Positions 17,457-27,481 are shown, counted from the stretch's first letter. The stretch is DNA of 32,556 bases from Candidatus Nitrosopumilus sp. (GCA_028335865.1 JAOKTA010000007.1:1-32556), one strand, 5' to 3'. The notes: a model not told the origin generated them from the sequence alone. Numbers and translations are program-made.

Positions 17457-18812
17457 TTGAAAATACCTCGAATTGTTTTAGCAGGTGCAACTAGTGGTGT
17501 TGGTAAAACATCGATCACATGTTCAATTATCTATGCCTTACAAAAAAGAGGTTTTTCTGTACAACCTTTCAAAGTGGGTCCTGATTACATTGATCCTAGC
17601 TATCTTTCATCTATTTCAAAAAATGAAACATACAATCTTGATGTATGGTTAATGGGCCAAAAACAAGTTTTGGATAGTTTTGTTTCTCATTCAAATTCTG
17701 ATGTTTCAATAATTGAGGGAGTGATGGGGTATTATGATGGATTTGAGGGATCTTCTAATCATGCTAGTACTCACCATGTTGCATCCATTACAAAATCCCC
17801 TGTAATTTTAGTATTAGATGCAAGTAAGACTGCTCGTTCTATCGGTGCAACTGCTTTAGGTTTCAAAAAATTCCATAGAACATCAAGAATTATTGGAATT
17901 ATTTTAAATAAAATTGGAAGTAAAAAACATGAAACTCTCTGTAGAGATGCTTTAGAAAAAACAAAACTACCTATTATTGGTGTGATTCCAAAAAATCCCA
18001 TTCTAAATTTAGAATCAAGACATCTTGGATTGATATCTACATATGATAATAAAATTTTAAAAAATAAACTTGAAAAAACTTCAAAAATCATTTCAGAATC
18101 ATTAGATGTTGATCAAATTATCAAAATTATCAAAAATCCTATTCCTTTGCGTAAAAATATCAAAAGTAATTATAAAAAAACTAAAGTAAAAATTGCAGTT
18201 GCTTTAGATAATTCATTTAATTTCTATTATGATGATAATTTGAATGCACTACGACGTGAAGGTGCATCATTAACTTTTTTCAGTCCAATAAAAGATAAAA
18301 AATTTCCAAAATGTGACGGATTATACATTGGAGGTGGATTTCCTGAAATTTTAGGAAATGATCTTGCAAAGAATCAAATTATGAAAAAATCTATTAAAAA
18401 ATTATCTGAAGATAATTTTCCTATTTATGCTGAATGTGGAGGCTTGATGTATCTAACCAAATCTATTACTAATGATAAGAAAAAATTCAAAATGGTTGGT
18501 TTATTTGATGCAGAAACAACAATGACAAAAAAAATGAGATTAAATTACACAAAAGGAAAGTTATCTTCTAAAAATATTTTATCTGATAGTTTACATACAT
18601 TTCGTGGTCATGAATTTCATTATTCTCAATTAGAATCTGTATCATCTGATTCTAAATTTGCTTTTAATTTAGATATTGGAGAAGGAATAGCAAATCATCA
18701 AGATGGTCTAATTCAAAATAATACACTTGCATCATACGGTCATCTTTATTTTGATAGTTCTAATTATGCTGAAATTTTTGTAAAGAATTGTCTAAATGAA
18801 TCACGTAGATAA
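17457..18812 (+). CDS. cbiA: Cobyrinate a,c-diamide synthase (CobB/CbiA)
   Basis: GATSGVGKTSITCSIIYAL, KVGPDYIDPSYL, GVMGYYDG, GGGFPEI, AECGGLMYL glutamine amidotransferase motif. Confidence 0.95.
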   Translation: MKIPRIVLAGATSGVGKTSITCSIIYALQKRGFSVQPFKVGPDYIDPSYLSSISKNETYNLDVWLMGQKQVLDSFVSHSNSDVSIIEGVMGYYDGFEGSSNHASTHHVASITKSPVILVLDASKTARSIGATALGFKKFHRTSRIIGIILNKIGSKKHETLCRDALEKTKLPIIGVIPKNPILNLESRHLGLISTYDNKILKNKLEKTSKIISESLDVDQIIKIIKNPIPLRKNIKSNYKKTKVKIAVALDNSFNFYYDDNLNALRREGASLTFFSPIKDKKFPKCDGLYIGGGFPEILGNDLAKNQIMKKSIKKLSEDNFPIYAECGGLMYLTKSITNDKKKFKMVGLFDAETTMTKKMRLNYTKGKLSSKNILSDSLHTFRGHEFHYSQLESVSSDSKFAFNLDIGEGIANHQDGLIQNNTLASYGHLYFDSSNYAEIFVKNCLNESRR

Positions 18813-18813
18813 T

Positions 18814-19149
18814 TTAATTTCTGTTTATTATTTTAGCAATTACACAATATACAATTACAATTGGAGGAAAGACATAGACACTTGTACCCCCAAACCAACT
18901 AAGAATGTCAAACATTCCGTTAGGGTTTAGGTAATCTTCAATCATTGGAATGTCATATGTGCTATTGACATAATCCATGCCAATAGCAAATCCTGAGGCT
19001 ATAATTCCAAGAACAACACAATTCCTACCTAGTTTATCATATTGACGACCTTGTTTTCTTAAGATAATCATGGCAACTAGTCCACCAATTATGCTTCCAA
19101 ATGCTGGAAGTAAATAATACAAATTACTTTTTGATTTTATATTGGACAC
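18814..19149 (-). CDS. Small membrane protein (111 aa, about 3 TM)
   Basis: Three hydrophobic segments; GTG start; TATAAAATA about 25 bp upstream on the minus strand. Confidence 0.7.
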   Translation of the reverse strand: MSNIKSKSNLYYLLPAFGSIIGGLVAMIILRKQGRQYDKLGRNCVVLGIIASGFAIGMDYVNSTYDIPMIEDYLNPNGMFDILSWFGGTSVYVFPPIVIVYCVIAKIINRN

Positions 19150-19200
19150 AATTACTACCCACTACCGTTTATTTTATAGGTCACTATGCATGTAGTTTTT

Positions 19201-19352
19201 TACGTTTGATTCCAAAATCGCGTTAGTTGAAAAATTACTAACAAAACGTATAACTGAAGAACGGAACTCTCCATTCTTCATGAGATTGGTTGAGCCTTTC
19301 AAGCTCTCCAATCTCGCCTTTGATTCTTTTAACAAATAGTTTAGATTTTTTT
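19201..19352 (+). ncRNA. Candidate structured noncoding RNA (no family recognised)
   Basis: Perfect stems TACGTTT/AAACGTA (19201-07/19244-50), GATT/AATC (19208-11/19216-19), GTTAGT/ACTAAC (19222-27/19237-42), TGAAGAA/TTCTTCA (19255-61/19274-80), GAGATTGG/CCAATCTC (19282-89/19308-15) with inner GAGC/GCTC; T7 run at 19346-19352; TTTATA-like element near 19172-19178. Confidence 0.5.
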
Positions 19353-19386
19353 AAGATATTCGAGTTTATCACTTAGAGCAATAATC

Positions 19387-20028
19387 TTACGTAGATGATT
19401 CTGCTCTAATCAATTTAAAAATTGCATTAATTATTGCTGAAGCTGAAGAGCTTCCACCTTTTCTTCCTAAATTAGTAATGAACGGAGTTCCTTCCAACTT
19501 TGATAACGCCTCTTTTGATTCTGGGGCACAGATAAAACCAACTGGAATTCCTATGATTAATGCTGGTTTTACTATTCCTTCATTTACCATTTCAATTACC
19601 TCCATTAATGCAGTTGGTGCATTTCCTATAGCTACTATGCCTCCATCAATATCCTTTTTTGCAATTCTCATTGAAACTTGAGAACGTGTTTTACCTTCAT
19701 CTTTTGCTTGTTGCATAATTTCTGGTTTTGATATATTGCAAACTATGTCATTACCAAAATCTTTTGGATTTTGTTTATTGAGCCCGCCTATTACTCCATT
19801 AACATCTACTACAATGCTGCATCCATTTTTTAAAGCATCCATACCACTTTCTATTGCATCTTTTTGAAAAATGAGCCTATTTTTATCAGCAAAATCAAAA
19901 TCTGCAGTAGAATGAATTATTCTTCTTACAATGGGCCATTCCTTTTCATTATAATTATGTGATCCAATTTCATCTTCAATCATTTTCATACTTGCATCTT
20001 CAATTGATTGGCCTTTCTTAGTTTGCAT
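19387..20028 (-). CDS. cobH/cbiC: Precorrin-8X / cobalt-precorrin-8 methylmutase
   Basis: RRIIHSTADFDFADK with catalytic His, GCSIVVDVNGVIGGLN. Confidence 0.93.
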   Translation of the reverse strand: MQTKKGQSIEDASMKMIEDEIGSHNYNEKEWPIVRRIIHSTADFDFADKNRLIFQKDAIESGMDALKNGCSIVVDVNGVIGGLNKQNPKDFGNDIVCNISKPEIMQQAKDEGKTRSQVSMRIAKKDIDGGIVAIGNAPTALMEVIEMVNEGIVKPALIIGIPVGFICAPESKEALSKLEGTPFITNLGRKGGSSSASAIINAIFKLIRAESST

Positions 20029-20770
20029 TCTCTACCTCCTCTGCTCTTTCTAATATTAAATCTATCATTTTTTGATCTGTTCCAATATGTTTTGTAATAT
20101 AGCTTTTTTTAATCGTAGATTTTTCTAATGCAGGTATCAAATCATTATTGATATCTGTTTTTACATGCGCTCCTTCATGAAGAAAATAAAATACATTTAC
20201 TAAAACATTAGGATTATTTTTTTCACAACTTTTAATCCCTTCAAAAATATCTGGTTGTTCTATTTCTAACCATACTCTATTTACATTTCTATAATCATTT
20301 TTTAATCCATCTACAACATAATTTAATGATCTTTGTGCATTAGGATCCACACTTCCATGACCAATGACCATTACGTCTACGTCTTTATTTTCAAGAGTAA
20401 TTTGATTTTCCTTTAATGCTGAGTCTATTCTATTCTTAACTATTTCTACCAAAGTTTTATGCATCATCATTGGTTTAGTGACAAGAAATTTAATTTTAGT
20501 ATCTTTTTGAAATTTCATTACATCTGTAACTGCATTTTTTACTTTTTTCCCTGGATATAGAAAATATGGAACTATTGTAAGTGAATCAATATCTTGTTTT
20601 AGACATTTCTCAATTCCATCTTCGATATATGGTGGTTCAACTTCTAAAAAACAAAAATCAACAAAATTATAATCTCCTTTAGCCTTAATTCCCTCACATA
20701 TCACCTCTAATTCTTCGGATGCCTCTCTTTGTCGACTTCCTCTGTCTATTAGTAATAATCCTCGTTTCAT
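20018..20770 (-). CDS. cbiX: Sirohydrochlorin cobaltochelatase, two-domain CbiX-like
   Basis: Two CbiX-like halves: LLLIDRGSRQREA...VPYFLYPGKKVKNAV and VMVIGHGSVDP...VFYFLHEGAHVKTD. Confidence 0.88.
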   Translation of the reverse strand: MKRGLLLIDRGSRQREASEELEVICEGIKAKGDYNFVDFCFLEVEPPYIEDGIEKCLKQDIDSLTIVPYFLYPGKKVKNAVTDVMKFQKDTKIKFLVTKPMMMHKTLVEIVKNRIDSALKENQITLENKDVDVMVIGHGSVDPNAQRSLNYVVDGLKNDYRNVNRVWLEIEQPDIFEGIKSCEKNNPNVLVNVFYFLHEGAHVKTDINNDLIPALEKSTIKKSYITKHIGTDQKMIDLILERAEEVENAN

Positions 20771-21825
20771 TCTATCTTCCTCGCAATTGCTATTGTTAAA
20801 TTTGGTGGGAATTTTTGCTTCTCTACAATCAATTTTCCATTTGATACTTTAATTGCAGCAGCTTCAGAAACACTTGCTGTTCCTTCAAATGCTTTAACTG
20901 TACTAGATGGATTTGGAGTTATTATTTCAGCAAGTTCTTCTCTATCTACATACTCCACAGGTATTTTCATTTCTTTTCCAAGATCAATTAACCCTTGAAC
21001 ATCTTCAGGTTTTTTTATTGAAACCAATTTTGCAATACATTTTGAACTTAGATTAAATTTTTTTAAACAATCTTCTATTCCATTTTTGATTGTATCTTTT
21101 GTTGTATCCCAATGTAACCCGATACCGATAACTAAATTTTGAGGACGATATATTACAGATTCTTGAGCTAATTCATTATCAATAATTTCCTCAGAAATTA
21201 TAAGATGAGCTTTAGAATTTGATTTTTTTAATTCTTCTAAACTATCATAGATTGTAACATTTTTTGGTAATTGTTTATACCATTTTGTATTACCTGTTTG
21301 CTGAAAAACACCAATTGGTTCTGAATTTACCATGTGTGCACTAATCTTAGTTACAGTTGTTTCATCATCAATTTTCCAGCCAAATTCCCTACCTACCAAA
21401 TCCACTACAATTGTTTTGTTTACATCTGCCGCAGTTGTTATCACGGGTAATGCATTCAATTTTTCAGCAATTTCTTGAGTTAATTCATTTGCTCCACCAA
21501 TGTGTCCTGATAATACACTAATTACAAAAGTCATTTTATCATCAATAACAATCACTGCAGGATCTGTTTTCTTATCTTTCAAATGAGGTGCAATTAATCT
21601 AATTACTGCACCTAAAGAAAATAAGCAAATTAATGCATTGGAATTTTTAAAAAGTTCAATAATTTTATCTGATGTAGGCTCAGAATACCATGTAATACTC
21701 TTATTTTCATTTGATAATTTACTTGGTGCAAAAATATTCCAATTAGGGAATAATTCTTTTAATTTCCCTCCAATATTGACTCCATTTTTAGTAATTGCAA
21801 GAACTGATACATTTTCCATACTCAA
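20767..21825 (-). CDS. cbiG: Cobalt-precorrin-5A hydrolase CbiG
   Basis: VISVLSGHIGGANELTQEIA, IGIGLHWDTTKD, 4-bp overlap with cbiX. Confidence 0.9.
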   Translation of the reverse strand: MSMENVSVLAITKNGVNIGGKLKELFPNWNIFAPSKLSNENKSITWYSEPTSDKIIELFKNSNALICLFSLGAVIRLIAPHLKDKKTDPAVIVIDDKMTFVISVLSGHIGGANELTQEIAEKLNALPVITTAADVNKTIVVDLVGREFGWKIDDETTVTKISAHMVNSEPIGVFQQTGNTKWYKQLPKNVTIYDSLEELKKSNSKAHLIISEEIIDNELAQESVIYRPQNLVIGIGLHWDTTKDTIKNGIEDCLKKFNLSSKCIAKLVSIKKPEDVQGLIDLGKEMKIPVEYVDREELAEIITPNPSSTVKAFEGTASVSEAAAIKVSNGKLIVEKQKFPPNLTIAIARKIE

Positions 21826-21850
21826 AACTTTCTCACTTTAATAAAATACC

Positions 21851-22939
21851 TTACTCTTGTGATTTTCTAGCAAGAATTTCTCCTTCAAAATCAAACAATA
21901 TTACATCTATTGGAACTTTTTCTTCAGAATGTTTTCTCATATGTTTGTAAGTTTCACTACAAATTAGTTCAAAAAATCCAGTTATACTATTTTCTTTAAT
22001 AATTTCTGAAACATGTCTAGCTGTGTTTGCTTTTTTAATACTTTCAATAACTTTTTCATCCGCATTTGCTTTTTTTGCTAATTCTGATAAAAAATTCATA
22101 TCTACTTTTGATCCTTTAACATGAGTTTGTTTAACACCTGCAGCCATTTTTGCTAGTTTCCCAATAAATCCAACCACGTATGCTTTTTTGATATTTTTTC
22201 TACCACATTGTTGTATTGTGTATCCTGAAAAGTCTCCCATTTGTACAAAACAATGCACTGGCAAGTCAACTATTTTTTTTGCACATTCTTCACTTCTTCC
22301 ACCAGTTGTTAATACTACAGTTTCATTTCCTGCTGCAATTGCAACATCTAAGTTTTGTCTAATTGATGCTGCATATGATGCTGTAGAAAATGGAATTACA
22401 ATTCCACTAGTTCCTAAAATTGAAATTCCATCTTTGATACCTAGTCTAGGATTATCAGTTTTTGGTGCTAATTCTTTTCCTTTTGGAACTGAAATCACAA
22501 CTTTAATTCCTTTTTTCTCAAGAATTTCTTTCCCAACATCTCTTAAATTCTCATTAATCATTTTTTTAGGTACGGGATTAATTGCAGGTTTTCCTATCTC
22601 TAAACCCAAACCTTGTTTTGTAACTATCCCGACACCTTCAGCTCCATCAATATCAATTTCATTTATTTTTTCTGTAAATGATAATTCAACAATAATCTCC
22701 GCACCATGAGTTACATCTGGGTCATCTCCACCATTTTTTATAACAGAACATTTTGCTTTATCATTTTTAAATTCACAAGAGTGTATTGGAATTTGAATAA
22801 AAGATCTTCTAGGTAAAATAATACTAACATTTTGAATTTTTTCTTGATTAATAATTGATAATAGTGCAGTTTTTGCAGCCGCAGTTGCACAACTTCCAGT
22901 AGTATACCCTGTTTTTAATTTAATTTTTTCTTCTACCAT
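21851..22939 (-). CDS. cbiD: Cobalt-precorrin-5B C1-methyltransferase CbiD
   Basis: LKTGYTTGSCATAAAKTAL, GAEGVGIVTKQGL, GTSGIVIPFST. Confidence 0.94.
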   Translation of the reverse strand: MVEEKIKLKTGYTTGSCATAAAKTALLSIINQEKIQNVSIILPRRSFIQIPIHSCEFKNDKAKCSVIKNGGDDPDVTHGAEIIVELSFTEKINEIDIDGAEGVGIVTKQGLGLEIGKPAINPVPKKMINENLRDVGKEILEKKGIKVVISVPKGKELAPKTDNPRLGIKDGISILGTSGIVIPFSTASYAASIRQNLDVAIAAGNETVVLTTGGRSEECAKKIVDLPVHCFVQMGDFSGYTIQQCGRKNIKKAYVVGFIGKLAKMAAGVKQTHVKGSKVDMNFLSELAKKANADEKVIESIKKANTARHVSEIIKENSITGFFELICSETYKHMRKHSEEKVPIDVILFDFEGEILARKSQE

Positions 22940-23032
22940 GATTATTTAATTCATTTTCTAGTATTAACTCTTATTTCATTATTTTTAAAATTCTCTGAAT
23001 AGATTTAAAATTAAAAGTAAATTAAGATAATT

Positions 23033-23902
23033 GTGGTTAAACGTATCAAAGTTGTTGTTACTGGGGCAAATGGATTTGTTGCAAAAAATCTTAGGAAGTA
23101 TTTATCTAAAAATAATGTTGATTTAATTTCAATTTCACGAAGTGATTTTAAAGAATATGATAATGAACTTAAGATAATTTCAAAAAATTATGATGAAAAA
23201 ATTATTCTTAATAAAATTAAAAATTCTGATGCATTAATTCATCTTGTAGGACTTGGAAAGCAGTCTGTCAATATTGATTATGAAATGATAAATGTTGAAT
23301 TTACAAAACATATTGTAAATTTAGCTAAAAAAGCAAAAATTAAAAAAATTATCTATAATAGTGGCCTCGGAGTTTCTAGTAAAACTTCAGTAGGCTACTT
23401 CATTTCTAAATATAAAGCAGAAAAAATTATTATGAATTCCGGTTTAAACTACACTATTTTTAGACCGTCATATATTGTTGGAAAAGATGATTTATTTACA
23501 AAATTTTTAAAAAAACAGATTAAACTCAAAATAATTGAAATTCCAGGATCTGGAAATTATTCTATCCAACCAATTTCTATTAATGATGTGGTAAAAGTTT
23601 TCCTTCAATCTCTTGATCAAATTAAATTTAAAAATAAAATCATTGATCTTGTTGGTCCTGACTATCTTACATTTGAACAATATGTGAAACTTTTTTCTAA
23701 AGACACTAAGACAAAAATAAAAAAAATTAATTTAGAAAATGCATATTATGATGCTATAACTAATTCAAAATCTAATTTTGGAGTGGATGATTTGAATATT
23801 TTAATTGGTGATTTCAAAGGAAATTATAATAAATTACAAAAAATAACTCAAATTAAATTTGAATCTGTTATAGAATTATTGAAGTCCGGCGGATTGCTTT
23901 AA
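23033..23902 (+). CDS. NAD-dependent epimerase/NDUFA9-like SDR protein
   Basis: [17 protein letters not shown] Rossmann motif; [11 protein letters not shown]. Confidence 0.85.
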   Translation: MVKRIKVVVTGANGFVAKNLRKYLSKNNVDLISISRSDFKEYDNELKIISKNYDEKIILNKIKNSDALIHLVGLGKQSVNIDYEMINVEFTKHIVNLAKKAKIKKIIYNSGLGVSSKTSVGYFISKYKAEKIIMNSGLNYTIFRPSYIVGKDDLFTKFLKKQIKLKIIEIPGSGNYSIQPISINDVVKVFLQSLDQIKFKNKIIDLVGPDYLTFEQYVKLFSKDTKTKIKKINLENAYYDAITNSKSNFGVDDLNILIGDFKGNYNKLQKITQIKFESVIELLKSGGLL

Positions 23903-25045
23903 TATTTCTGCTTTATCTGTTTTTTCCCAAGTGAATTCTGGTTCATTTCTTCCAAAATGACCGTATGCTGCTGTTTTTTTATAAATTGGTCTTTTCAAAT
24001 CTAATTGTGAAATAATACCTGATGGTTTCATATCAAAATTCTTTCTAACTAATTCTTCTATTTGATTTTCTGGAATTTTATTTGTTCCAAAAGTATTAAC
24101 ATAAAGTGATACTGGTTCAGCTACACCTATTGCATATGCAACTTGAACTTCACATCTATCAGCAAATTTAGCTGCAACAAGGTTCTTTGCAATATATCTA
24201 CACATGTAACATGCTGATCTATCTACTTTGGATGGATCTTTTCCTGAAAAAGCTCCGCCTCCATGTCTTCCAAATCCGCCATAAGTATCCACAATTATTT
24301 TTCTTCCAGTTAAACCTGCATCGCCGTGAGGTCCTCCAATCACAAATATTCCTGTAGGGTTAATGTGAATTTTAATTTCATCATTCCAAAGATTTCCTAA
24401 AACTGGTTTGATTACCTTATCAATAATTTGATTTGAAATTTCTTCTTGAGAAATTTCAGGTGCATGCTGTGTTGATATTACAACTGTTTCAATTTTTGTT
24501 GGTTTATCGTTTTCATATTTTACTGAAACTTGTGATTTGCCATCTGGTCTTACCCATGCTAATGTTTTATTTCGTCTAACTTCAGATAGTTTTTGAATTA
24601 GTTTATGAGCCAACAAGATTGGCATAGGCATTAATTCTTCAGTCTCATTTGTTGCATAGCCAAACATTAATCCTTGATCTCCTGCACCCTGTTCTTTTCC
24701 TTCAGTTGCTGTTACTCCTTGACTGATGTCTGGACTTTGTGAATGTAATCTTAAGTCAACTTTACAAGTATCGCCATCAAACATCAATTCTTTGTCATTA
24801 TATCCGATATCCCTAATGGTTTTTCTAACTAATTCTTCTTGGGCTTTTTTATCAAAAATTGCTTTGGATGTAACTTCACCAGATACCACAACAAAATCTG
24901 TTGTCACCATTGTTTCTACTGCTACTCTTGAATCTGGATCTTGCTTTAGATATTCGTCTAAAAATGCATCTGAAATATTATCACATATTTTATCTGGATG
25001 ACCTTCTGTTACTGATTCCGACGTAAATAGAAAGTTATTAGTCAT
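23876..25045 (-). CDS. metK: S-adenosylmethionine synthetase, bacterial/eukaryotic type
   Basis: [56 protein letters not shown]. Confidence 0.97.
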   Translation of the reverse strand: MTNNFLFTSESVTEGHPDKICDNISDAFLDEYLKQDPDSRVAVETMVTTDFVVVSGEVTSKAIFDKKAQEELVRKTIRDIGYNDKELMFDGDTCKVDLRLHSQSPDISQGVTATEGKEQGAGDQGLMFGYATNETEELMPMPILLAHKLIQKLSEVRRNKTLAWVRPDGKSQVSVKYENDKPTKIETVVISTQHAPEISQEEISNQIIDKVIKPVLGNLWNDEIKIHINPTGIFVIGGPHGDAGLTGRKIIVDTYGGFGRHGGGAFSGKDPSKVDRSACYMCRYIAKNLVAAKFADRCEVQVAYAIGVAEPVSLYVNTFGTNKIPENQIEELVRKNFDMKPSGIISQLDLKRPIYKKTAAYGHFGRNEPEFTWEKTDKAEILKQSAGLQ

Positions 25046-25064
25046 AAAAGCACTTTTAATTTAA

Positions 25065-25310
25065 TTAAAGTTCATTTTCTAATTTAATAAATAATACATT
25101 ATTTCCTCTGACAATTACTCTACCATAATGTGCAATGGTTTTACCGCCATGGATTTCTTCTGCATCTGTCATTATCAAATTCATATAAGAATCAACATTG
25201 TCCATTTTACCCTTGTATTCAACCTCGTTTTTTAATCTAACCAGGACTTTTTTCTTTGTACTTTTTTGAAGTACTGCTAATGGTCTTTTTGCGCTGTTTG
25301 TTTGGGACAC
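25065..25310 (-). CDS. Sm/LSm-like RNA-binding protein
   Basis: RPLAVLQKSTKKKVLVRLKNEVEYKGKMDNVDSYMNLIMTDA...VIVRGNNVLFI: Sm1/Sm2 motifs. Confidence 0.93.
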   Translation of the reverse strand: MSQTNSAKRPLAVLQKSTKKKVLVRLKNEVEYKGKMDNVDSYMNLIMTDAEEIHGGKTIAHYGRVIVRGNNVLFIKLENEL

Positions 25311-25418
25311 TAATTATTCACTTATTTTCAAAAATTCTTCTCTAGCATAAAAGCCTTGTCACACTTGCTAAAATTATAATTCTTTAAATTTTTTCTCGTA
25401 TTTGTATAAATTGTATAC

Positions 25419-26072
25419 ATGATTAAAACTGGTTTAATAAAAATAGATAATTTTTTATCTGGAGGGATTCCTAATGGTCTAATTATAGATATTTTTGGTG
25501 GAAGTGGAACTGGAAAAACTCAGTTACTATTACAATTATCAATTAATTCAATTAAAAATGGTGGAAATGTTTTGTATTTGGATACCACCGGTGGATTTAG
25601 ACCTGAAAGAATATTAGAAATTCAAAAAAAATCTAACATCAATTTTAATTTACTTGATAAGATTACGGTATCACGAGTTACAAATACATCTGAACAAATT
25701 AATTCAATTAAAAATCTCCATGCAAATAATTTTTCTTTAATTGTAATTGATAATATTACTGATTTATTTTCTTATGAATATAAAAATAATGAATCTGTAT
25801 TCAAAAAAAATTCTTTATTTATGAAATATATGCATGAATTATCATTTTACGCTATTGCTAACAAAATTCCTATTGTAATTACTAATATGATTAGAAATAT
25901 GGGTGACAAGGAAGTTGAAAATATGGCAACTTCAATTGATCTTTTTACGCATGTTAAAATTCATCTTTTCAAAAATTCATCAATATTTAATGGCCAAATT
26001 TATTCACCTTTCAATAAAGAATCTTTTTCTTATACCATTACAGAATTGGGCCTATCTGATAAAATTTTTTAA
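25419..26072 (+). CDS. RadA/RadB-like RecA-superfamily ATPase
   Basis: GIPNGLIIDIFGGSGTGKTQLLLQL Walker A, LIVIDNITDLF Walker B; lacks the N-terminal HhH domain. Confidence 0.85.
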   Translation: MIKTGLIKIDNFLSGGIPNGLIIDIFGGSGTGKTQLLLQLSINSIKNGGNVLYLDTTGGFRPERILEIQKKSNINFNLLDKITVSRVTNTSEQINSIKNLHANNFSLIVIDNITDLFSYEYKNNESVFKKNSLFMKYMHELSFYAIANKIPIVITNMIRNMGDKEVENMATSIDLFTHVKIHLFKNSSIFNGQIYSPFNKESFSYTITELGLSDKIF

Positions 26073-27481
26073 TTTTTCTTTTTAATTTTTGAATGTGCTG
26101 TTAGGAATAATTCTATTCTACCCTCTCCAAAATTATTTGATTTTGCATTTAATCCTGTAATTGAAATAATTTCTCCTAATTCACATTTATCAATTAATTT
26201 TGCTTGAATTCTCCACCCTTTTACCCAAATTTGCCCTGTATCATCTTCAACAAACATTTCTGAAAGTGCAATTGATTCACCTGATTTAGTTTGTACCTCA
26301 CGTCTTTCAGGAACTTTCAATACTATAGATTCAATACAATATGTTCCATCAACTTTTACATCACTAATTTTTGTTCGAATTTTAGCCAATGATGGAATAT
26401 TCTCATCATTATCTAATTTTCTTACAAATGAATTTTCATCTAATGTAATTGAATTACCGTAAACTTTTGATGGCATGCATTCAATTACATCTCCTTCAAC
26501 ACAGTCACTAGTTGAATTTGAAAAATCACTAATATTGTAAATATTTTTTTTAGTATCTGCTGCTATAATCATATTTTTTCCAGCTTCAGTTACTACAATT
26601 GATAAAATTCTAGCAATAATTGGTTCTGCTTCTTTTCCACCTTCAATTTCAATCATTGTTGATTCATTACCATGAATTTCTAATTCTTGATTTCCTTGAT
26701 TGCTTGATTTGACTCTGATACCTAATAGTTTCACATTAGCTGATTGTGAAATCATATTTGGAATTAATGATTCATCTTTGCCCCAAAGAACTACTCTCAT
26801 TGCAGTGTTGTCTTTCCCTTTCAGTTTCATTCTAAGTGCTGTTCCAGGCTGACCCCTTGAATTTGTAAATTGCATTCCACTAATTATTCCATCAATCATT
26901 CCTGATACTACGAGATCTTTTTGTCCTTCTTGTAATTCACTGATATCTTTTGTAATTTTATCAATAAGTGGAATCTGACTCTCGGTATCTATTGTTTCAA
27001 TATTTGAACCAGAACCAATGTTGATAGTTGCTGAACCATCTAAATCTGATTTTACATAAGCTTGTATAATTTTTATTAAATCACCTGGTTTGAGATTTTC
27101 AATACCTGGTAGATTTGCTTTTTCATCCCATAACTTTACACTTGCTGTAGAATCAGAATCATATACTGTCATTGTTCTTAGATTAAATGTAGAACCATCT
27201 TTTCTTGAAAATTGCTTTGTAGGTGAAACGTTTAACACTCTAGTTTCTAATGAAATATCTTTTGCTCCTGCATATAGATCCTTTAAGTTAATTTCAGTTT
27301 TTGATGATTCTGTTAAAGTAACTCCATAATCTGATGCAATTAGAAATAACGCGCCTTGATCGGTTAGGTATCCTGCACCAATTTTTTCCTTTTTTTCTGC
27401 AATTTTTTGTTCAATAATTTCTCTAGTTAATTCTGTTTTTTGTTCAAGTAATTTATCAATAAGATTTTGTGACTCCGACAT
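26069..27481 (-). CDS. Replication protein A-like ssDNA-binding protein (multiple OB folds)
   Basis: Repeated OB-fold patterns (RTMTVYDSDSTASVKLWDEKA..., ALRMKLKGKDNTAMRVVLWGKDE..., FVEDDTGQIWVKGW). Confidence 0.85.
   Translation of the reverse strand: MSESQNLIDKLLEQKTELTREIIEQKIAEKKEKIGAGYLTDQGALFLIASDYGVTLTESSKTEINLKDLYAGAKDISLETRVLNVSPTKQFSRKDGSTFNLRTMTVYDSDSTASVKLWDEKANLPGIENLKPGDLIKIIQAYVKSDLDGSATINIGSGSNIETIDTESQIPLIDKITKDISELQEGQKDLVVSGMIDGIISGMQFTNSRGQPGTALRMKLKGKDNTAMRVVLWGKDESLIPNMISQSANVKLLGIRVKSSNQGNQELEIHGNESTMIEIEGGKEAEPIIARILSIVVTEAGKNMIIAADTKKNIYNISDFSNSTSDCVEGDVIECMPSKVYGNSITLDENSFVRKLDNDENIPSLAKIRTKISDVKVDGTYCIESIVLKVPERREVQTKSGESIALSEMFVEDDTGQIWVKGWRIQAKLIDKCELGEIISITGLNAKSNNFGEGRIELFLTAHSKIKKKN

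Noticed and set aside
17771-18091. Listed 106-aa minus-strand ORF
   Set aside because: Antisense shadow of cbiA.
19225-19376. 45-codon minus-strand GTG frame (MINSNILKKSKLFVKRIKGEIGELERLNQSHEEWRVPFFSYTFC)
   Set aside because: It overlaps the strong inverted repeats of the proposed RNA, shows no recognisable domain, and is short enough to occur by chance; the RNA-structure reading explains more of the sequence. Conservation analysis could reopen it.
22188-22709. Listed 173-aa plus-strand ORF
   Set aside because: Antisense shadow of cbiD, which has clear family motifs on the other strand.
24726-25001. Listed 91-aa plus-strand ORF
   Set aside because: Antisense shadow of metK.
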